Position numbers and translations under genes: made by a program
Part shown: positions 24,479 through 33,684 of the stretch, one piece after another
Layout: each line of letters opens with the position of its first letter
How positions within the stretch are numbered: position 1 is the stretch's first letter
The notes under the pieces: model-generated
Seen by the model: the letters and a program-made list of their open reading frames with translations, nothing else
Database searches by the model: none
Told to the model about the DNA's origin: nothing
Source: Arthrobacter sp. NicSoilC5
Lineage (GTDB): Bacteria; Actinomycetota; Actinomycetes; Actinomycetales; Micrococcaceae
DNA length: 64,000 nucleotides
Assembly: GCF_019977395.1 (NCBI RefSeq)
Contig: NZ_AP024660.1
Location: 3,720,001 to 3,784,000 of the forward strand
Direction: 5' to 3'

Positions 24479-27333
24479 TGCCGCTTGACCTCGCTCCCGC
24501 GCCGCAGGGCCGCCGGAGCGGCCGCCGCGTTGCCTTGCGGCTGGCCCGCCGCGACATCGCCCGCCATAAGGGGCGCTCGCTCCTGATCGTCCTTCTGATC
24601 ATGCTGCCGGTGGCGGGCATGACCGGCGCCGCCACCCTCTACCAGAGCTCCCAGCGTACGCCCGGGGAGATTGTCCGGTACGAACTGGGCAACACTCAGG
24701 CGAGATTCAGTGTCCTGCCGGTTCCCAGCGCTGACTCCCTGCAGGACCCACTCAATGATGGTGTCGTCGCTTCCAGCTCCGGCCGCTACGACCCGGACTT
24801 CCAGCGGACAAACCCTGCCGACGCCATTCCTGCGGGCTACGAGGTCCTTCCGCAGCGGACGCTCACGCTGACCACCGGCGTGGGCGCGGCCCTGGTTTCC
24901 TTGCCGGGCCGCGAGGTGGACGCGCTCAATCCGGCCTTTGACGGCAAGTACAGCCTGCTGGCCGGCCGCGCACCGCGCGACGGGACGGAAGTGCTCGCCT
25001 CGCCCGGGCTGATGACGCGGTTCCACCTCGCCTTCGGCCAGGAATTTACGACGTCGGCAGGAACCTTCGTCCCGGTGGGTACCATCCGTGACGCTTCCGC
25101 CGCGGACAGCAACAGCATCCTGTACCTTAAGGCCGGCCAGGCGCCCGCGGACCTGGCGCCGGGCCCTTCGACCCGCCAGTCCGTGTCCTATTACCTGGTG
25201 GGCCTTGAGCCGGTCACCTGGCAACAGATCAGGGAGGCCAACAGCGAAGGCGTGGGCGTGCTCTCCCGCAGTGTGGTGCTGGACCCGCCGCCCGCCGGCC
25301 AGCGCACGGTTCCCGGTTCCCAGCTGCACGACAACACCCCTGTCCTGGTGACCGTCTATGCCACGTTCGGCCTGGTCGGTGCGCTCGCACTGCTCGAGGT
25401 AGGCCTGCTGGCCGGTGCCGCTTTCGCCGTCGGTGCCAAGCGCCAGGTACGTGAGCTGGCACTGCTGGCCTCCTCGGGAGCGGACACTGCCACCGTCGGA
25501 GCCGTCGTCGCTGCCGGTGGACTGTGGCTTGGCAGCCTGGCCGTGGCCGCCGGCGCCGCAGTGGGGCTGGGGGCTGCTGCCGTCGTCGTCCACGTGGTCC
25601 GTTCCACCGGCTCCGCCCGGCTGGCCGGCCTGCACCCGGACCTCCTCCTGACAGCCGTGGCCATGGCCATGGGATTGGGCGCCTGCCTGCTGGCCGCATT
25701 GGTCCCGGCGCGCCAGGTGTCACGGCAGGCCGTCCTGGGTGCGCTCAAATCCGGGCGGGCGCCAGCGCCCACGGGGCGCCGCACCACGGTGGCCGGCGTC
25801 GTCGCGCTGGCACTTGCCTCAGGGCTGCTGATGGGCGGCTGGCTTCTCAGCAATTCCACGAACGATCCCGACCAGCGGGCGGAGCAACTGCCCGTGGTGG
25901 CCACCATGCTGATCGCCGGGGCGGTGGCCGCAGTTGCGGGCCTGGTAATGCTGACCGGATGGCTGATCGCCCGGCTGACGTCCCGGACGCGCTGGCTGTC
26001 CCTCTCCCTCCGGATGGCGGCGCGGGATTCGGCAAGGAACCGCGGCCGGAGCGTCCCCGCCGTGGCCGCCGTACTCGCCGCCGCCACCCTGGCCAGTGCC
26101 GCCCTGGTACTGTCCGCCAGCCAACAGGCCGGGCTGCGGGACTCGCATTACTGGGGTGCGCTGGAAAACCAGGCGTACCTGCCGCTCACGGTGGACCAGC
26201 CACTCGCTGCCAATGGCAGCATGCGGCCGCCCGTGCACATTGATGCCGGCGTGCTCTCCGCCGCGGTGGATGGTGCCCTGGGGACGGTTCAATGGACCCG
26301 GCTCATCACCGCCCCCGCAAGCCTGCGGAACTGCCCGGAGGGCCCCGCCGATCCTGGCCTGCCGGCGCTGACGGACACCTCGAATTGCCTGTTGTTTTCG
26401 CTTGCCAGGCCGCAGGCCAATACGTGCCCGACGACACCCGTGGGACGGGTAGTGGACCCGGGGGACTGGCGGTGCCGCGGGTCCATGGTCAATGAACAGT
26501 CCTCCGGCCGGGCCATCCTGGTGGGCGGCGCGGACGACATCCGGGCAGTGTTGGGCCGCGACCCCTCTGCGGAGTCCCTGGCGGTGCTGGAGGCCGGCGG
26601 GATGGTGGTGACCAACCCCGTCTTCGTCCGTGACGGATCTGTCCTGCTGCAGGCGCAGGATGTGCGGACCCAAGGGCCGGCGCCGTCAGGGCCGGGCACG
26701 GTGCCCTCAGTGGTGAGGAGCACTTCCCTGGCCGCAGCGGTTCTTGAGCCGGTGGTCCCGGTCCCATACTTCGGCGTTGTCTCGCCGGAAACCGCAGCAC
26801 GCCTGGAGCTCCACGCTGAACCCGCCGGGCTGCTTATTCAGCTGGCGAAGTATCCGTCGGAGGCCGAGGTGGATGCAGCCTCCGCCGCCATCGCGGCCGT
26901 CTACCGGCAACCCGGCATGGCCTTCCGGGCCGAGCCGGGCATTTCCCAGGGCAGCCAGTGGATGACCTGGTCCATTGTGGCCGCGGCGGCCCTCATCACG
27001 TTCAGCTCAGCGGGCATCACCACCGGCCTCTCCCTGGCCGATGCCCGTACGGACCATGCCACCCTTGCCGGGGTGGGAGCCTCACCGCGGCTGCGTAAGG
27101 CCCTGGCAGGATCGCAGGCCCTTTTCACCAGTGGCGTGGGCGCCCTGCTGGGAGTGCTGGCAGGGGTGGTACCTGCGCTCCTGCTTGTCCTGTCGACGGA
27201 CATGCGGACGGCAGTGGACATTCCCTGGCTGCACTTGCTGGCCCTCGTCATGGCGGTACCGGTGACGGGCGCGGTGCTTGCCTGGACCTTTACCCCGTCC
27301 GGCCTGCCCTTGTCCCGGCGCAGCCTGGCGTAA
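24478..27333 (+). CDS. FtsX-like ABC transporter permease
   Basis: A 951-residue permease with two FtsX-type halves. There is a transmembrane segment near residues 34-54 (LLIVLLIMLPVAGMTG), a large extracytoplasmic region, a cluster of helices at about 285-330, 340-370 and 390-415, two more near 435-500, a second extracytoplasmic region, and three C-terminal helices after residue 825. The pattern of CGARKRQVRELALLASSGA-like coupling loops (GAKRQVRELALLASSGA near 317) is typical of FtsX permeases. It works with the adjacent ATPase; the substrate is unknown, with lipoproteins, peptides or antibiotics being usual for the family. Confidence 0.9.
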   Translation: MPLDLAPAPQGRRSGRRVALRLARRDIARHKGRSLLIVLLIMLPVAGMTGAATLYQSSQRTPGEIVRYELGNTQARFSVLPVPSADSLQDPLNDGVVASSSGRYDPDFQRTNPADAIPAGYEVLPQRTLTLTTGVGAALVSLPGREVDALNPAFDGKYSLLAGRAPRDGTEVLASPGLMTRFHLAFGQEFTTSAGTFVPVGTIRDASAADSNSILYLKAGQAPADLAPGPSTRQSVSYYLVGLEPVTWQQIREANSEGVGVLSRSVVLDPPPAGQRTVPGSQLHDNTPVLVTVYATFGLVGALALLEVGLLAGAAFAVGAKRQVRELALLASSGADTATVGAVVAAGGLWLGSLAVAAGAAVGLGAAAVVVHVVRSTGSARLAGLHPDLLLTAVAMAMGLGACLLAALVPARQVSRQAVLGALKSGRAPAPTGRRTTVAGVVALALASGLLMGGWLLSNSTNDPDQRAEQLPVVATMLIAGAVAAVAGLVMLTGWLIARLTSRTRWLSLSLRMAARDSARNRGRSVPAVAAVLAAATLASAALVLSASQQAGLRDSHYWGALENQAYLPLTVDQPLAANGSMRPPVHIDAGVLSAAVDGALGTVQWTRLITAPASLRNCPEGPADPGLPALTDTSNCLLFSLARPQANTCPTTPVGRVVDPGDWRCRGSMVNEQSSGRAILVGGADDIRAVLGRDPSAESLAVLEAGGMVVTNPVFVRDGSVLLQAQDVRTQGPAPSGPGTVPSVVRSTSLAAAVLEPVVPVPYFGVVSPETAARLELHAEPAGLLIQLAKYPSEAEVDAASAAIAAVYRQPGMAFRAEPGISQGSQWMTWSIVAAAALITFSSAGITTGLSLADARTDHATLAGVGASPRLRKALAGSQALFTSGVGALLGVLAGVVPALLLVLSTDMRTAVDIPWLHLLALVMAVPVTGAVLAWTFTPSGLPLSRRSLA

Positions 27334-27478
27334 GGGCAGCCTCCGTCCCCTCATTCGTCGCCGCGTCGCTGCCGCTCACCGCACGGCCCGGCGCCGCGCC
27401 GCCGTCGGCCGCTAAAGCGCTGACCGGCGTTGGTAGGGTGCCCAGTAGGAAAAGTGGGAAATCTCTCAAGGAGGAGAC

Positions 27479-29776
27479 ATGGCCGGAGTGCCTGACCAAC
27501 GGAAGAACGGATCCCGGGCGGAGGGCGGGCTGGCTACTGACCCGGATCTTCCCCCGCCTGCCGTGGACGGCGCCCGGCTCGACGCCGAGGACCGGAAATG
27601 GACTCCGGCAAAGATCGCACTCTGGGCCGCGATCGCCCTGCTGGGCGGCGTCGCCTGGTTCATGCTGGCCATCGTCCGCGGCGAGACCGTCAACGCCATC
27701 TGGTTCGTCTTTGCCTCCGTGTGCACCTACCTGATCGGGTACCGCTTCTACTCCAAGGTGATCGAACGCTACATCACCAAGCCTGACGACCGGCGCGCCA
27801 CCCCGGCCGAGTACAAGGCCGACGGCAAGGACTATGTCCGCACGGACCGCAACGTGCTCTTCGGCCACCACTTCGCCGCCATCGCAGGGGCCGGCCCGCT
27901 GGTGGGCCCGGTCATCGCCGCCCAGATGGGCTACCTTCCCGGCACCATCTGGATCATCGTCGGCGTGGTCCTCGCCGGCGCCGTCCAGGACTACCTGGTG
28001 ATGTTCTTCTCCATGCGCCGCGGCGGCCGCTCCCTGGGCCAGATGGCCCGCGAGGAACTCGGCGTCATCGGCGGCACGGCAGCCCTCGTTGCCACCTTGC
28101 TCATCATGGTGATCATCGTGGCCATCCTGGCCCTCGTCGTCGTCAACGCCCTGGGTGAAAGCCCGTGGGGCGTGTTCTCCGTGGGCATGACCATCCCCAT
28201 CGCGCTCTTCATGGGCGTCTACCTCCGCTACCTGCGGCCCGGCAAGGTCATGGAAGTCTCCATCATCGGCTTCGTCCTGCTGATGGCCGCCATCATCGGC
28301 GGCGGTCTGGTGGCGCAGACCGAATGGGGCGCAGCCGTGTTCCACCTGGACAAGGTGACCATCGCCTGGGGCCTCATCATCTACGGCTTCATCGCCGCCA
28401 TCCTGCCGGTGTGGCTGCTCCTGGCCCCGCGCGACTACCTCTCCACCTTCATGAAGATCGGCGTGATCGTGATGCTCGCGCTGGCCATCATCGTGGTCCG
28501 TCCCGAGGTCACCGTTCCCGCATTCAGCGAATTCGCCAGCCGGGAAAACGGACCCGTGTTCTCCGGGGCCCTGTTCCCCTTCCTGTTCGTCACCATCGCC
28601 TGCGGCGCCCTGTCCGGCTTCCACGCCCTCATCTCGTCCGGCACCACCCCCAAACTGGTGGAGAAGGAACGGCAGACCCGCTACATCGGCTACGGCGGCA
28701 TGCTGATGGAATCCTTCGTGGCCATCATGGCCCTGGTGGCAGCCATCTCTATCGACCGCGGACTCTACTTCGCCATGAACGCCCCCGCAGCCCTCACCGG
28801 CGGAACCGTGGAAACGGCAGCCACCTGGGTCAACAGCCTGGGCCTGGCCGGGGTGAACATCAGCCCGGACCTGCTGTCCGAGACGGCCCGGAACGTGGGC
28901 GAGCAAAGCATCGTGTCCCGGACCGGCGGCGCCCCCACGCTGGCCGTGGGCCTGGCGCACATCATGCACCAGTTCGTCGGCGGCACCGCCCTCATGGGCT
29001 TCTGGTACCACTTCGCCATCATGTTCGAGGCGCTCTTCATCCTCACCGCTGTGGACGCCGGCACGCGCGTTGCCCGCTTCATGCTGCAGGACTCCATCGG
29101 CAACTTCGTCCCCAAATTCAAGGAAGCCTCCTGGCGGCCCGGTGCCTGGCTCTGCACCGCCATCATGGTGGCAGCCTGGGGCGCGGTGCTGCTGATGGGC
29201 GTCACCGATCCGCTGGGCGGCATCAACACCCTGTTCCCGCTGTTCGGCATCGCCAACCAGCTGCTCGCCGCCATCGCGCTGGCCGTGGTCCTGGCCATCG
29301 TCGCCAAGCGCGGCACCTTCAAGTACCTCTGGATCGTCGCCCTGCCGCTGGCGTTCGCCGCGGTGGTCACCATCACGGCGAGCTACCAGAAGATCTTCTC
29401 CTCCACCCCGGCTGTGGGGTACTTCGCCAACAACGCCGCCTTCAGCAAGGCGCTGGCCGACGGCAAGAAGGAGTTCGGCACCGCGAAATCGGTCGCTGCG
29501 ATGGAAGCCGTGGTCCGCAACACGGCCATCCAGGGCTGGCTGTCCGTGATCTTCGTGGTGCTGAGCATCATCGTGATTGCGACGGCGGTGCTCGCCACGG
29601 CCAAGGCGTTCCGGGACCGGTCGGCAGGGGTGGCCACCACCGACAACGAGGACCCGGCTGTTCCGTCGCGCGTCTTTGCCCCCGCCGGGCTGGTGCCCAC
29701 AACCGCCGAACGTGAGCTTGCTGCGGAGTGGGCGAAGGTGCCCGCAGAGGCCCGCCTTGAACGGGCCAGGCACTGA
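27479..29776 (+). CDS. cstA: Carbon starvation protein A, pyruvate/peptide-type transporter
   Basis: A 765-residue polytopic membrane protein of the CstA family. Members import pyruvate (BtsT) or are linked to peptide use (CstA) during carbon limitation. The first helix is near residue 45 (WAAIALLGGVAWFMLAI). The family motifs FGHHFAAIAGAGPLVGPVIAAQ and ISSGTTPKLVEKERQTRYIGYG are present. AAGGAGGAGAC lies directly before the ATG. The stop codon overlaps the start of a small YbdD/YjiX gene, the usual genetic partner of cstA. Confidence 0.96.
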   Translation: MAGVPDQRKNGSRAEGGLATDPDLPPPAVDGARLDAEDRKWTPAKIALWAAIALLGGVAWFMLAIVRGETVNAIWFVFASVCTYLIGYRFYSKVIERYITKPDDRRATPAEYKADGKDYVRTDRNVLFGHHFAAIAGAGPLVGPVIAAQMGYLPGTIWIIVGVVLAGAVQDYLVMFFSMRRGGRSLGQMAREELGVIGGTAALVATLLIMVIIVAILALVVVNALGESPWGVFSVGMTIPIALFMGVYLRYLRPGKVMEVSIIGFVLLMAAIIGGGLVAQTEWGAAVFHLDKVTIAWGLIIYGFIAAILPVWLLLAPRDYLSTFMKIGVIVMLALAIIVVRPEVTVPAFSEFASRENGPVFSGALFPFLFVTIACGALSGFHALISSGTTPKLVEKERQTRYIGYGGMLMESFVAIMALVAAISIDRGLYFAMNAPAALTGGTVETAATWVNSLGLAGVNISPDLLSETARNVGEQSIVSRTGGAPTLAVGLAHIMHQFVGGTALMGFWYHFAIMFEALFILTAVDAGTRVARFMLQDSIGNFVPKFKEASWRPGAWLCTAIMVAAWGAVLLMGVTDPLGGINTLFPLFGIANQLLAAIALAVVLAIVAKRGTFKYLWIVALPLAFAAVVTITASYQKIFSSTPAVGYFANNAAFSKALADGKKEFGTAKSVAAMEAVVRNTAIQGWLSVIFVVLSIIVIATAVLATAKAFRDRSAGVATTDNEDPAVPSRVFAPAGLVPTTAERELAAEWAKVPAEARLERARH

Positions 29777-29979
29777 TGAGCACGGGCATGGCCCTGGTGG
29801 CCAACGGGTTTCGCGGGTTTGCCCGTTACTTGGGCGGCGTCATGGGCGCGGACGCCTACGCCAAGTACCTGGAACATCACCGGGCGGCCGGGCATGCAGA
29901 AGCACCCCTGACCGAGCGGGAGTTCTGGCGGGACCGCACCGACCGCCAGGACAGCAATCCCCAGGGCCGGTGCTGCTGA
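29776..29979 (+). CDS. YbdD/YjiX-family small protein (CstA partner)
   Basis: 67 residues of the KCC/YbdD-YjiX family (formerly DUF466). The family pattern is clear: an N-terminal ARYLGGVMGADAYAKYLEHH helix, then LTEREFWRDRTDRQ and a terminal GRCC. Its ATG overlaps the cstA stop (TGATG), so translation is coupled. The exact biochemical role is unresolved, but in other bacteria it is encoded with CstA/BtsT and assists transport. Confidence 0.93.
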   Translation: MSTGMALVANGFRGFARYLGGVMGADAYAKYLEHHRAAGHAEAPLTEREFWRDRTDRQDSNPQGRCC

Positions 29980-30057
29980 TTGAGCCCGCAGCGGACAAGC
30001 CTGCCACAGGGCTTCACCGGTGGGCCCTGTGCCGATGGGCCGTGAGAGTATGAACGC

Positions 30058-30684
30058 ATGAGCGATCCCAATGACACTCAGGCAGCTGAGGACCTCCCTG
30101 TAGAAGGCACCCCCGTTGATGACAACGAGGCACCTGTCCAGGCCCCGTCTGACGGGGACGGCAGGCCGCGGGGCAGCAGCCTGCAGGACCTGGTGGATGA
30201 GCCCGCCAAAGTGATGCGGATCGGCACCATGATCCGGCAGCTCCTCGAAGAGGTGAAGTCCGCACCCCTGGATGACGCCGCGAGGGGCCGGCTCGCCGCC
30301 ATCCACAAGCGCTCCATCAAGGAGCTTGAGGACGGCCTCGCACCCGAGCTGGTAGCGGAACTGGACCGGATCAACCTGCCCTTCTCCGACGACGCCACGC
30401 CCTCCGATGCCGAGCTCCGGATCGCCCAGGCCCAGCTGGTGGGATGGCTCGAAGGCTTGTTCCACGGTATCCAGACCGCCATCGCTGCCCAGCACGCCGC
30501 CCGGGAACACGCCGCAGCCCAGCTGCAGCTGCGCCAGCTGCCGCCCGGCACCATGATTGCCCCCGGCGTCGTGATTGGGGAAAACGGCGAGCCACAGCGG
30601 GCCCCGGCCGGCGCCCGGCCGGGGCAGGCTGCACGGCCCGGCCAGCGTGAGGACCCGGACCACGGCCCGGGCCAGTACCTGTAG
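30058..30684 (+). CDS. bpa: Bacterial proteasome activator
   Basis: 208 residues matching Bpa (mycobacterial Rv3780 family), an ATP-independent ring-forming activator of the 20S proteasome. The core helical segment starts near residue 40 (LQDLVDEPAKVMRIGTMIRQLLEEV) and continues through INLPFSDDATPSDAELRIAQAQLVGWLEGLFHGIQ. The Pro/Gly-rich C-terminal tail ends in GQYL, the motif that docks on the proteasome alpha ring. No proteasome subunit gene is in the window. An unknown gene follows 7 bp downstream and may be cotranscribed. Confidence 0.94.
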   Translation: MSDPNDTQAAEDLPVEGTPVDDNEAPVQAPSDGDGRPRGSSLQDLVDEPAKVMRIGTMIRQLLEEVKSAPLDDAARGRLAAIHKRSIKELEDGLAPELVAELDRINLPFSDDATPSDAELRIAQAQLVGWLEGLFHGIQTAIAAQHAAREHAAAQLQLRQLPPGTMIAPGVVIGENGEPQRAPAGARPGQAARPGQREDPDHGPGQYL

Positions 30685-30691
30685 GCCCCGC

Positions 30692-31135
30692 TTGGGCTTT
30701 TTCAGCGCCGCCAGGCAGGGGCGCAAGGATGACGCGGAACTGGGCAAGGGGTTGTGGCGCCGCGCGCACGACCGCTTCCATCGGGGACTGGACCGCTTCC
30801 ACCAGGTCCTCGAGGGCGTGGAGGATGACCAGCTGTACGGCGAGCTGGTGGACATCGCCAACCAGCTCGCTGCCCTGCTTCCGCGCGTCCGGACTGTCTG
30901 CATGGAGGCGCAGCGGCGTGCCCCAAGCGACGGGCTGGACATACCGGCGGCCCTGGCGGACGTCCATAGATCCTTGTCCAAGGCAGGGAACTCGCTGGCA
31001 ACGACGGCAGAAGCGGCGGCTATGCTGCGGCTCGCCGTGGGGCCGGTACCGGTGGGTGCAGCATCCGTCCACCGCCGCGCCGAGTCTGTCTTCCAGCAGG
31101 TGGAGGACGCCGAGAGGCAGCTTCACGCGGAATAG
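30692..31135 (+). CDS. Hypothetical helical protein next to bpa
   Basis: 147 residues from a TTG start at 30692 (LGFFSAARQGRKDD), 7 bp after the bpa stop; the longer open frame runs through bpa and is rejected. There is no signal peptide. It has predicted long amphipathic helices (RAHDRFHRGLDRFHQVLEG, LYGELVDIANQLAALLPRV, RRAESVFQQVEDAERQLHAE), rich in Arg, His and Glu. I do not recognise a family. Its position after bpa on the same strand suggests a link to proteasomal degradation, which is only an inference. The start codon is uncertain because no good RBS is visible. Confidence 0.65.
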   Translation: MGFFSAARQGRKDDAELGKGLWRRAHDRFHRGLDRFHQVLEGVEDDQLYGELVDIANQLAALLPRVRTVCMEAQRRAPSDGLDIPAALADVHRSLSKAGNSLATTAEAAAMLRLAVGPVPVGAASVHRRAESVFQQVEDAERQLHAE

Positions 31136-31251
31136 CTGCACGGGTGCCGCCGGAATATTCCCGATTTGGAAGCCTACTTTCCAGTTAAGCGTGTGGCTGA
31201 CAGGGCCCGAATCAGGGGCGCCGGGGCGGGCAGCTTTGGCAGGATGAAAGC

Positions 31252-32097
31252 ATGACTCTTTCACCTACCTTGACTTTCAACGACGGAAACACGATCCCTC
31301 AGCTCGGCTACGGTGTGTGGCAGGTTGAGGACGACGTGGCTGAAAAGGTCGTGCGCCAGGCGTTCGAGGCCGGCTTCCGGCACATCGACACCGCAAAGAT
31401 CTACGGCAATGAGGCAGGCGTGGGCCGTGCCATTGCAAGCTCCGGCCTGTCTCCGGAAGAAATCTTCATCACCACCAAGCTGTGGAACGCGGACCAGGGC
31501 TACGAGCCCACCCTCGCCGCTTTCGAGGAGTCCATGGACCGGCTCGGCCTGGAAACCCTCGACCTGTACCTGATCCACTGGATGCAGCCCAAGCAGGACA
31601 AGTACGTTGACACCTGGAAGGCGCTGATTGAACTCCAGAAGCGCGGACGGGTGAAGTCCATCGGTGTCTCGAACTTCACTGCAGAGGGCCTGCAGCGGCT
31701 TATCGACGAAACGGGCGTGGTTCCGGCCATCCACCAGATCGAGCTGCACCCCTACTTCAGCCAGCGCGAACTGCGCGAGTTCGGTGCCGCCAAGGGCATC
31801 CTGACCCAGGCATGGTCCCCGCTGGGCCAGGGCGGGGAACTGCTGCAGGACCCGGCGGTCGTCTCCATCGCTGCCAAGCACCAGGCCACCCCGGCCCAGG
31901 TGGTCATCGCCTGGCACCTGGCGATCGGCAACGTGGTGATCCCCAAGTCTGTGACGGAGTCACGGATCAAGGAGAACTTCGCAGCCCTCGAGGTATCCCT
32001 CGATCCGGAAGACGTCGAAGCCATCAACAACCTGGACCGGACCGCCGGCGGCGAAGGCCGCATCGGACCCGATCCCGCGGTCTCCGACTTCGCCTAG
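31252..32097 (+). CDS. Aldo/keto reductase (2,5-diketo-gluconate reductase type)
   Basis: A 281-residue NADPH-dependent carbonyl reductase of the AKR5 group. The catalytic tetrad is visible: Asp in HIDTAKIYGNE (with Tyr in the same segment), Lys in FITTKLWN, and His in YLIHWMQP. The NADPH 2'-phosphate site is IPKSVTESRIKEN near residue 225. It probably acts on diketogluconate or small aldehydes. A CAGGAT hexamer lies 6 nt before the ATG and may be a leaderless -10. A hairpin follows the gene. Confidence 0.94.
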   Translation: MTLSPTLTFNDGNTIPQLGYGVWQVEDDVAEKVVRQAFEAGFRHIDTAKIYGNEAGVGRAIASSGLSPEEIFITTKLWNADQGYEPTLAAFEESMDRLGLETLDLYLIHWMQPKQDKYVDTWKALIELQKRGRVKSIGVSNFTAEGLQRLIDETGVVPAIHQIELHPYFSQRELREFGAAKGILTQAWSPLGQGGELLQDPAVVSIAAKHQATPAQVVIAWHLAIGNVVIPKSVTESRIKENFAALEVSLDPEDVEAINNLDRTAGGEGRIGPDPAVSDFA

Positions 32098-32153
32098 GCC
32101 GCGACGGCGGCACCGGTCCCAGCGGCCGGTGGAAGCCCGCCAAGCCAAACTCC

Positions 32154-32190
32154 AGCCCGTGCTGCCGGCAACCGCCAGGCAGCACGGGCT
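32154..32190 (+). terminator. Hairpin after the aldo/keto reductase
   Basis: Stem AGCCCGTGCTGCC/GGCAGCACGGGCT with an 11-nt loop, 57 bp after the stop codon. Only a short T-rich stretch follows, so efficiency is uncertain. Confidence 0.7.
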
Positions 32191-32235
32191 GAGGCCTTTA
32201 ATGTGGGCTGTACCGGGCCCGGAGGACGCGGCCGG

Positions 32236-32421
32236 TCAGGCAGCGATCTGGACGTGTTCCACGGTCACGGCGTCCACCACGGCCCAGCTGTCCTCGCCGT
32301 GGCAGTGCCGGCCGGCGAAGCGCTCGGCTTCTTCAAGCGTGTCAAAGACCTCGGACCGGGCCCGGCCGCAGTCGGCGTCGAAGTACGTCACGTGAAATTC
32401 CTGTGTTGCTTGGTTTTCCAT
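32236..32421 (-). CDS. Small hypothetical protein
   Basis: 61 residues (MENQATQEFHVTYFDADCGR...). It is acidic, with a beta-strand/helix/beta-strand pattern (EFHVTYFDA, TLEEAERFAGRHC, SWAVVDAVTVEHVQIA) like other small single-domain actinobacterial proteins. The ATG at 32421 is preferred to one 15 bp upstream because CAGACT, a possible leaderless -10, ends 6 nt before it. Function unknown. Confidence 0.6.
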   Translation of the reverse strand: MENQATQEFHVTYFDADCGRARSEVFDTLEEAERFAGRHCHGEDSWAVVDAVTVEHVQIAA

Positions 32422-32520
32422 GAATCCAGTCTGCAACCGGGGTCTGACATTTGTTGGAACCGACTCCGCGTGTTGTGGACCGGCCGGGCAGGGGCCGCGG
32501 GAGGGGTTGTGGCCGCCCGG

Positions 32521-33612
32521 TCAGCGCGCCCCTGCATCCTGGGTAGTGGCCGCGGCCGTCCGCACCTTCAGCGTAAGTGCGGCGAGTGCGAGCATTCCGA
32601 GTCCGGTCCAGACAAGGGTCCCGCTCCAGACCTCGGGAGAGAAACTCAGGGCGCCGTCGTGGAGTGCCACGCCGGCGAAATACGGGGCCCAGAACACCAC
32701 CGGAGTGAGGCCTGCCGCAGCCATGAGCCGTGCGGGACGGCCAGGGGTTGGACGGACCACCGCCCACACCACTCCCACGAGGATGGAACCGACTAGGGCA
32801 ACCGGGACCAGCCAGGCGTCGCGCAGCGCCACCATGACCTGCAGGGCCACGGAAGGCACCAGCGCCATGGCCGCCGGAACGGCAGGGTGCAGGCGCCAAC
32901 GCAGCGACAGCAACAGGACGGGAACAAAGAGCGCGACCGTCGAGACGAGGAACGACGCCAGGGACACCATGATGCTTGAGGACGTCGGAACCGTCACCGT
33001 GGGCTGCGTCCCGGCAACGGTTGTGTACGTCTGGATGAGTCCGTGGCGGGCGAAGACCGCGAACTCCTGCAGGATGAACGCGGCAACCATGCCGGCGAGC
33101 ACGGCGCTGGCGACGACCGGGAGCAGCCGTGGCCACGGCCGGGCCGGGGTGTGCCACGCGGCGGAGAAGGGTGCGCCCAGGATGAGGAAGCCGCCGGTGG
33201 CCAGGCCCAGGTGGGACGGGCTGAACAGGGCGCTGATGTTCTGCTCGATCCCGAACACCGAATGCCAGGCGAAGTCTCCTGCCCCGGATGCGAGGAAGAG
33301 TACGACGCCGGCTGCTGCGGCCCCGTAGCCGGCGGGGACGGCGTCCGTCCACCGCGTGCCCGGTGCATGCCGGCGCCAGGTCAGCGCGGCGATCCACACG
33401 GCACAGGCAGCGAAGCCCGAGTAGAGGACCGCGTGCCACGGAGTGAAGAACGTCTCGAGGTCGCGCAGGTTGTTGTGGGCCCACCCGTCAACGTAGGTCC
33501 CGGTGACGAGCCAGGCGCCCGCTGCCAGGGTGATGCTGTCTTCCCTGGCCGTGGTGGGGCGGTGGACTGATACCGGCGGAATCGCAAAGGCATGAGTTGC
33601 TGCGGCGTCCAT
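32521..33612 (-). CDS. Polytopic membrane protein, function unknown
   Basis: 363 residues with about ten hydrophobic segments spread evenly. Conserved-looking histidines lie in or near membrane segments: GWAHNNL (near residue 45), FTPWHAVLYSG (near 58), GDFAWHSVFG (near 112) and FSPSHLGLATGG (near 133). This recalls haem- or metal-binding membrane proteins, but no named family is recognised. The ATG at 33612 follows a -10 TACTCT (33624-33619) by 6 nt, so the mRNA is probably leaderless. Confidence 0.8.
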   Translation of the reverse strand: MDAAATHAFAIPPVSVHRPTTAREDSITLAAGAWLVTGTYVDGWAHNNLRDLETFFTPWHAVLYSGFAACAVWIAALTWRRHAPGTRWTDAVPAGYGAAAAGVVLFLASGAGDFAWHSVFGIEQNISALFSPSHLGLATGGFLILGAPFSAAWHTPARPWPRLLPVVASAVLAGMVAAFILQEFAVFARHGLIQTYTTVAGTQPTVTVPTSSSIMVSLASFLVSTVALFVPVLLLSLRWRLHPAVPAAMALVPSVALQVMVALRDAWLVPVALVGSILVGVVWAVVRPTPGRPARLMAAAGLTPVVFWAPYFAGVALHDGALSFSPEVWSGTLVWTGLGMLALAALTLKVRTAAATTQDAGAR

Positions 33613-33684
33613 AGCTCCAGAGTAGGTCCCGCCCGCGCCCGGGGCGAGAGGATTTTCCCGGGCCGTTCCCGTATGCGCCTTCCC

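Noticed and set aside
27290..29773. 827-residue open frame on the minus strand opposite cstA
   Set aside because: The translation is a Gly/Asp/His-rich shadow of CstA codons; cstA itself has RBS, membrane helices and a coupled partner gene.
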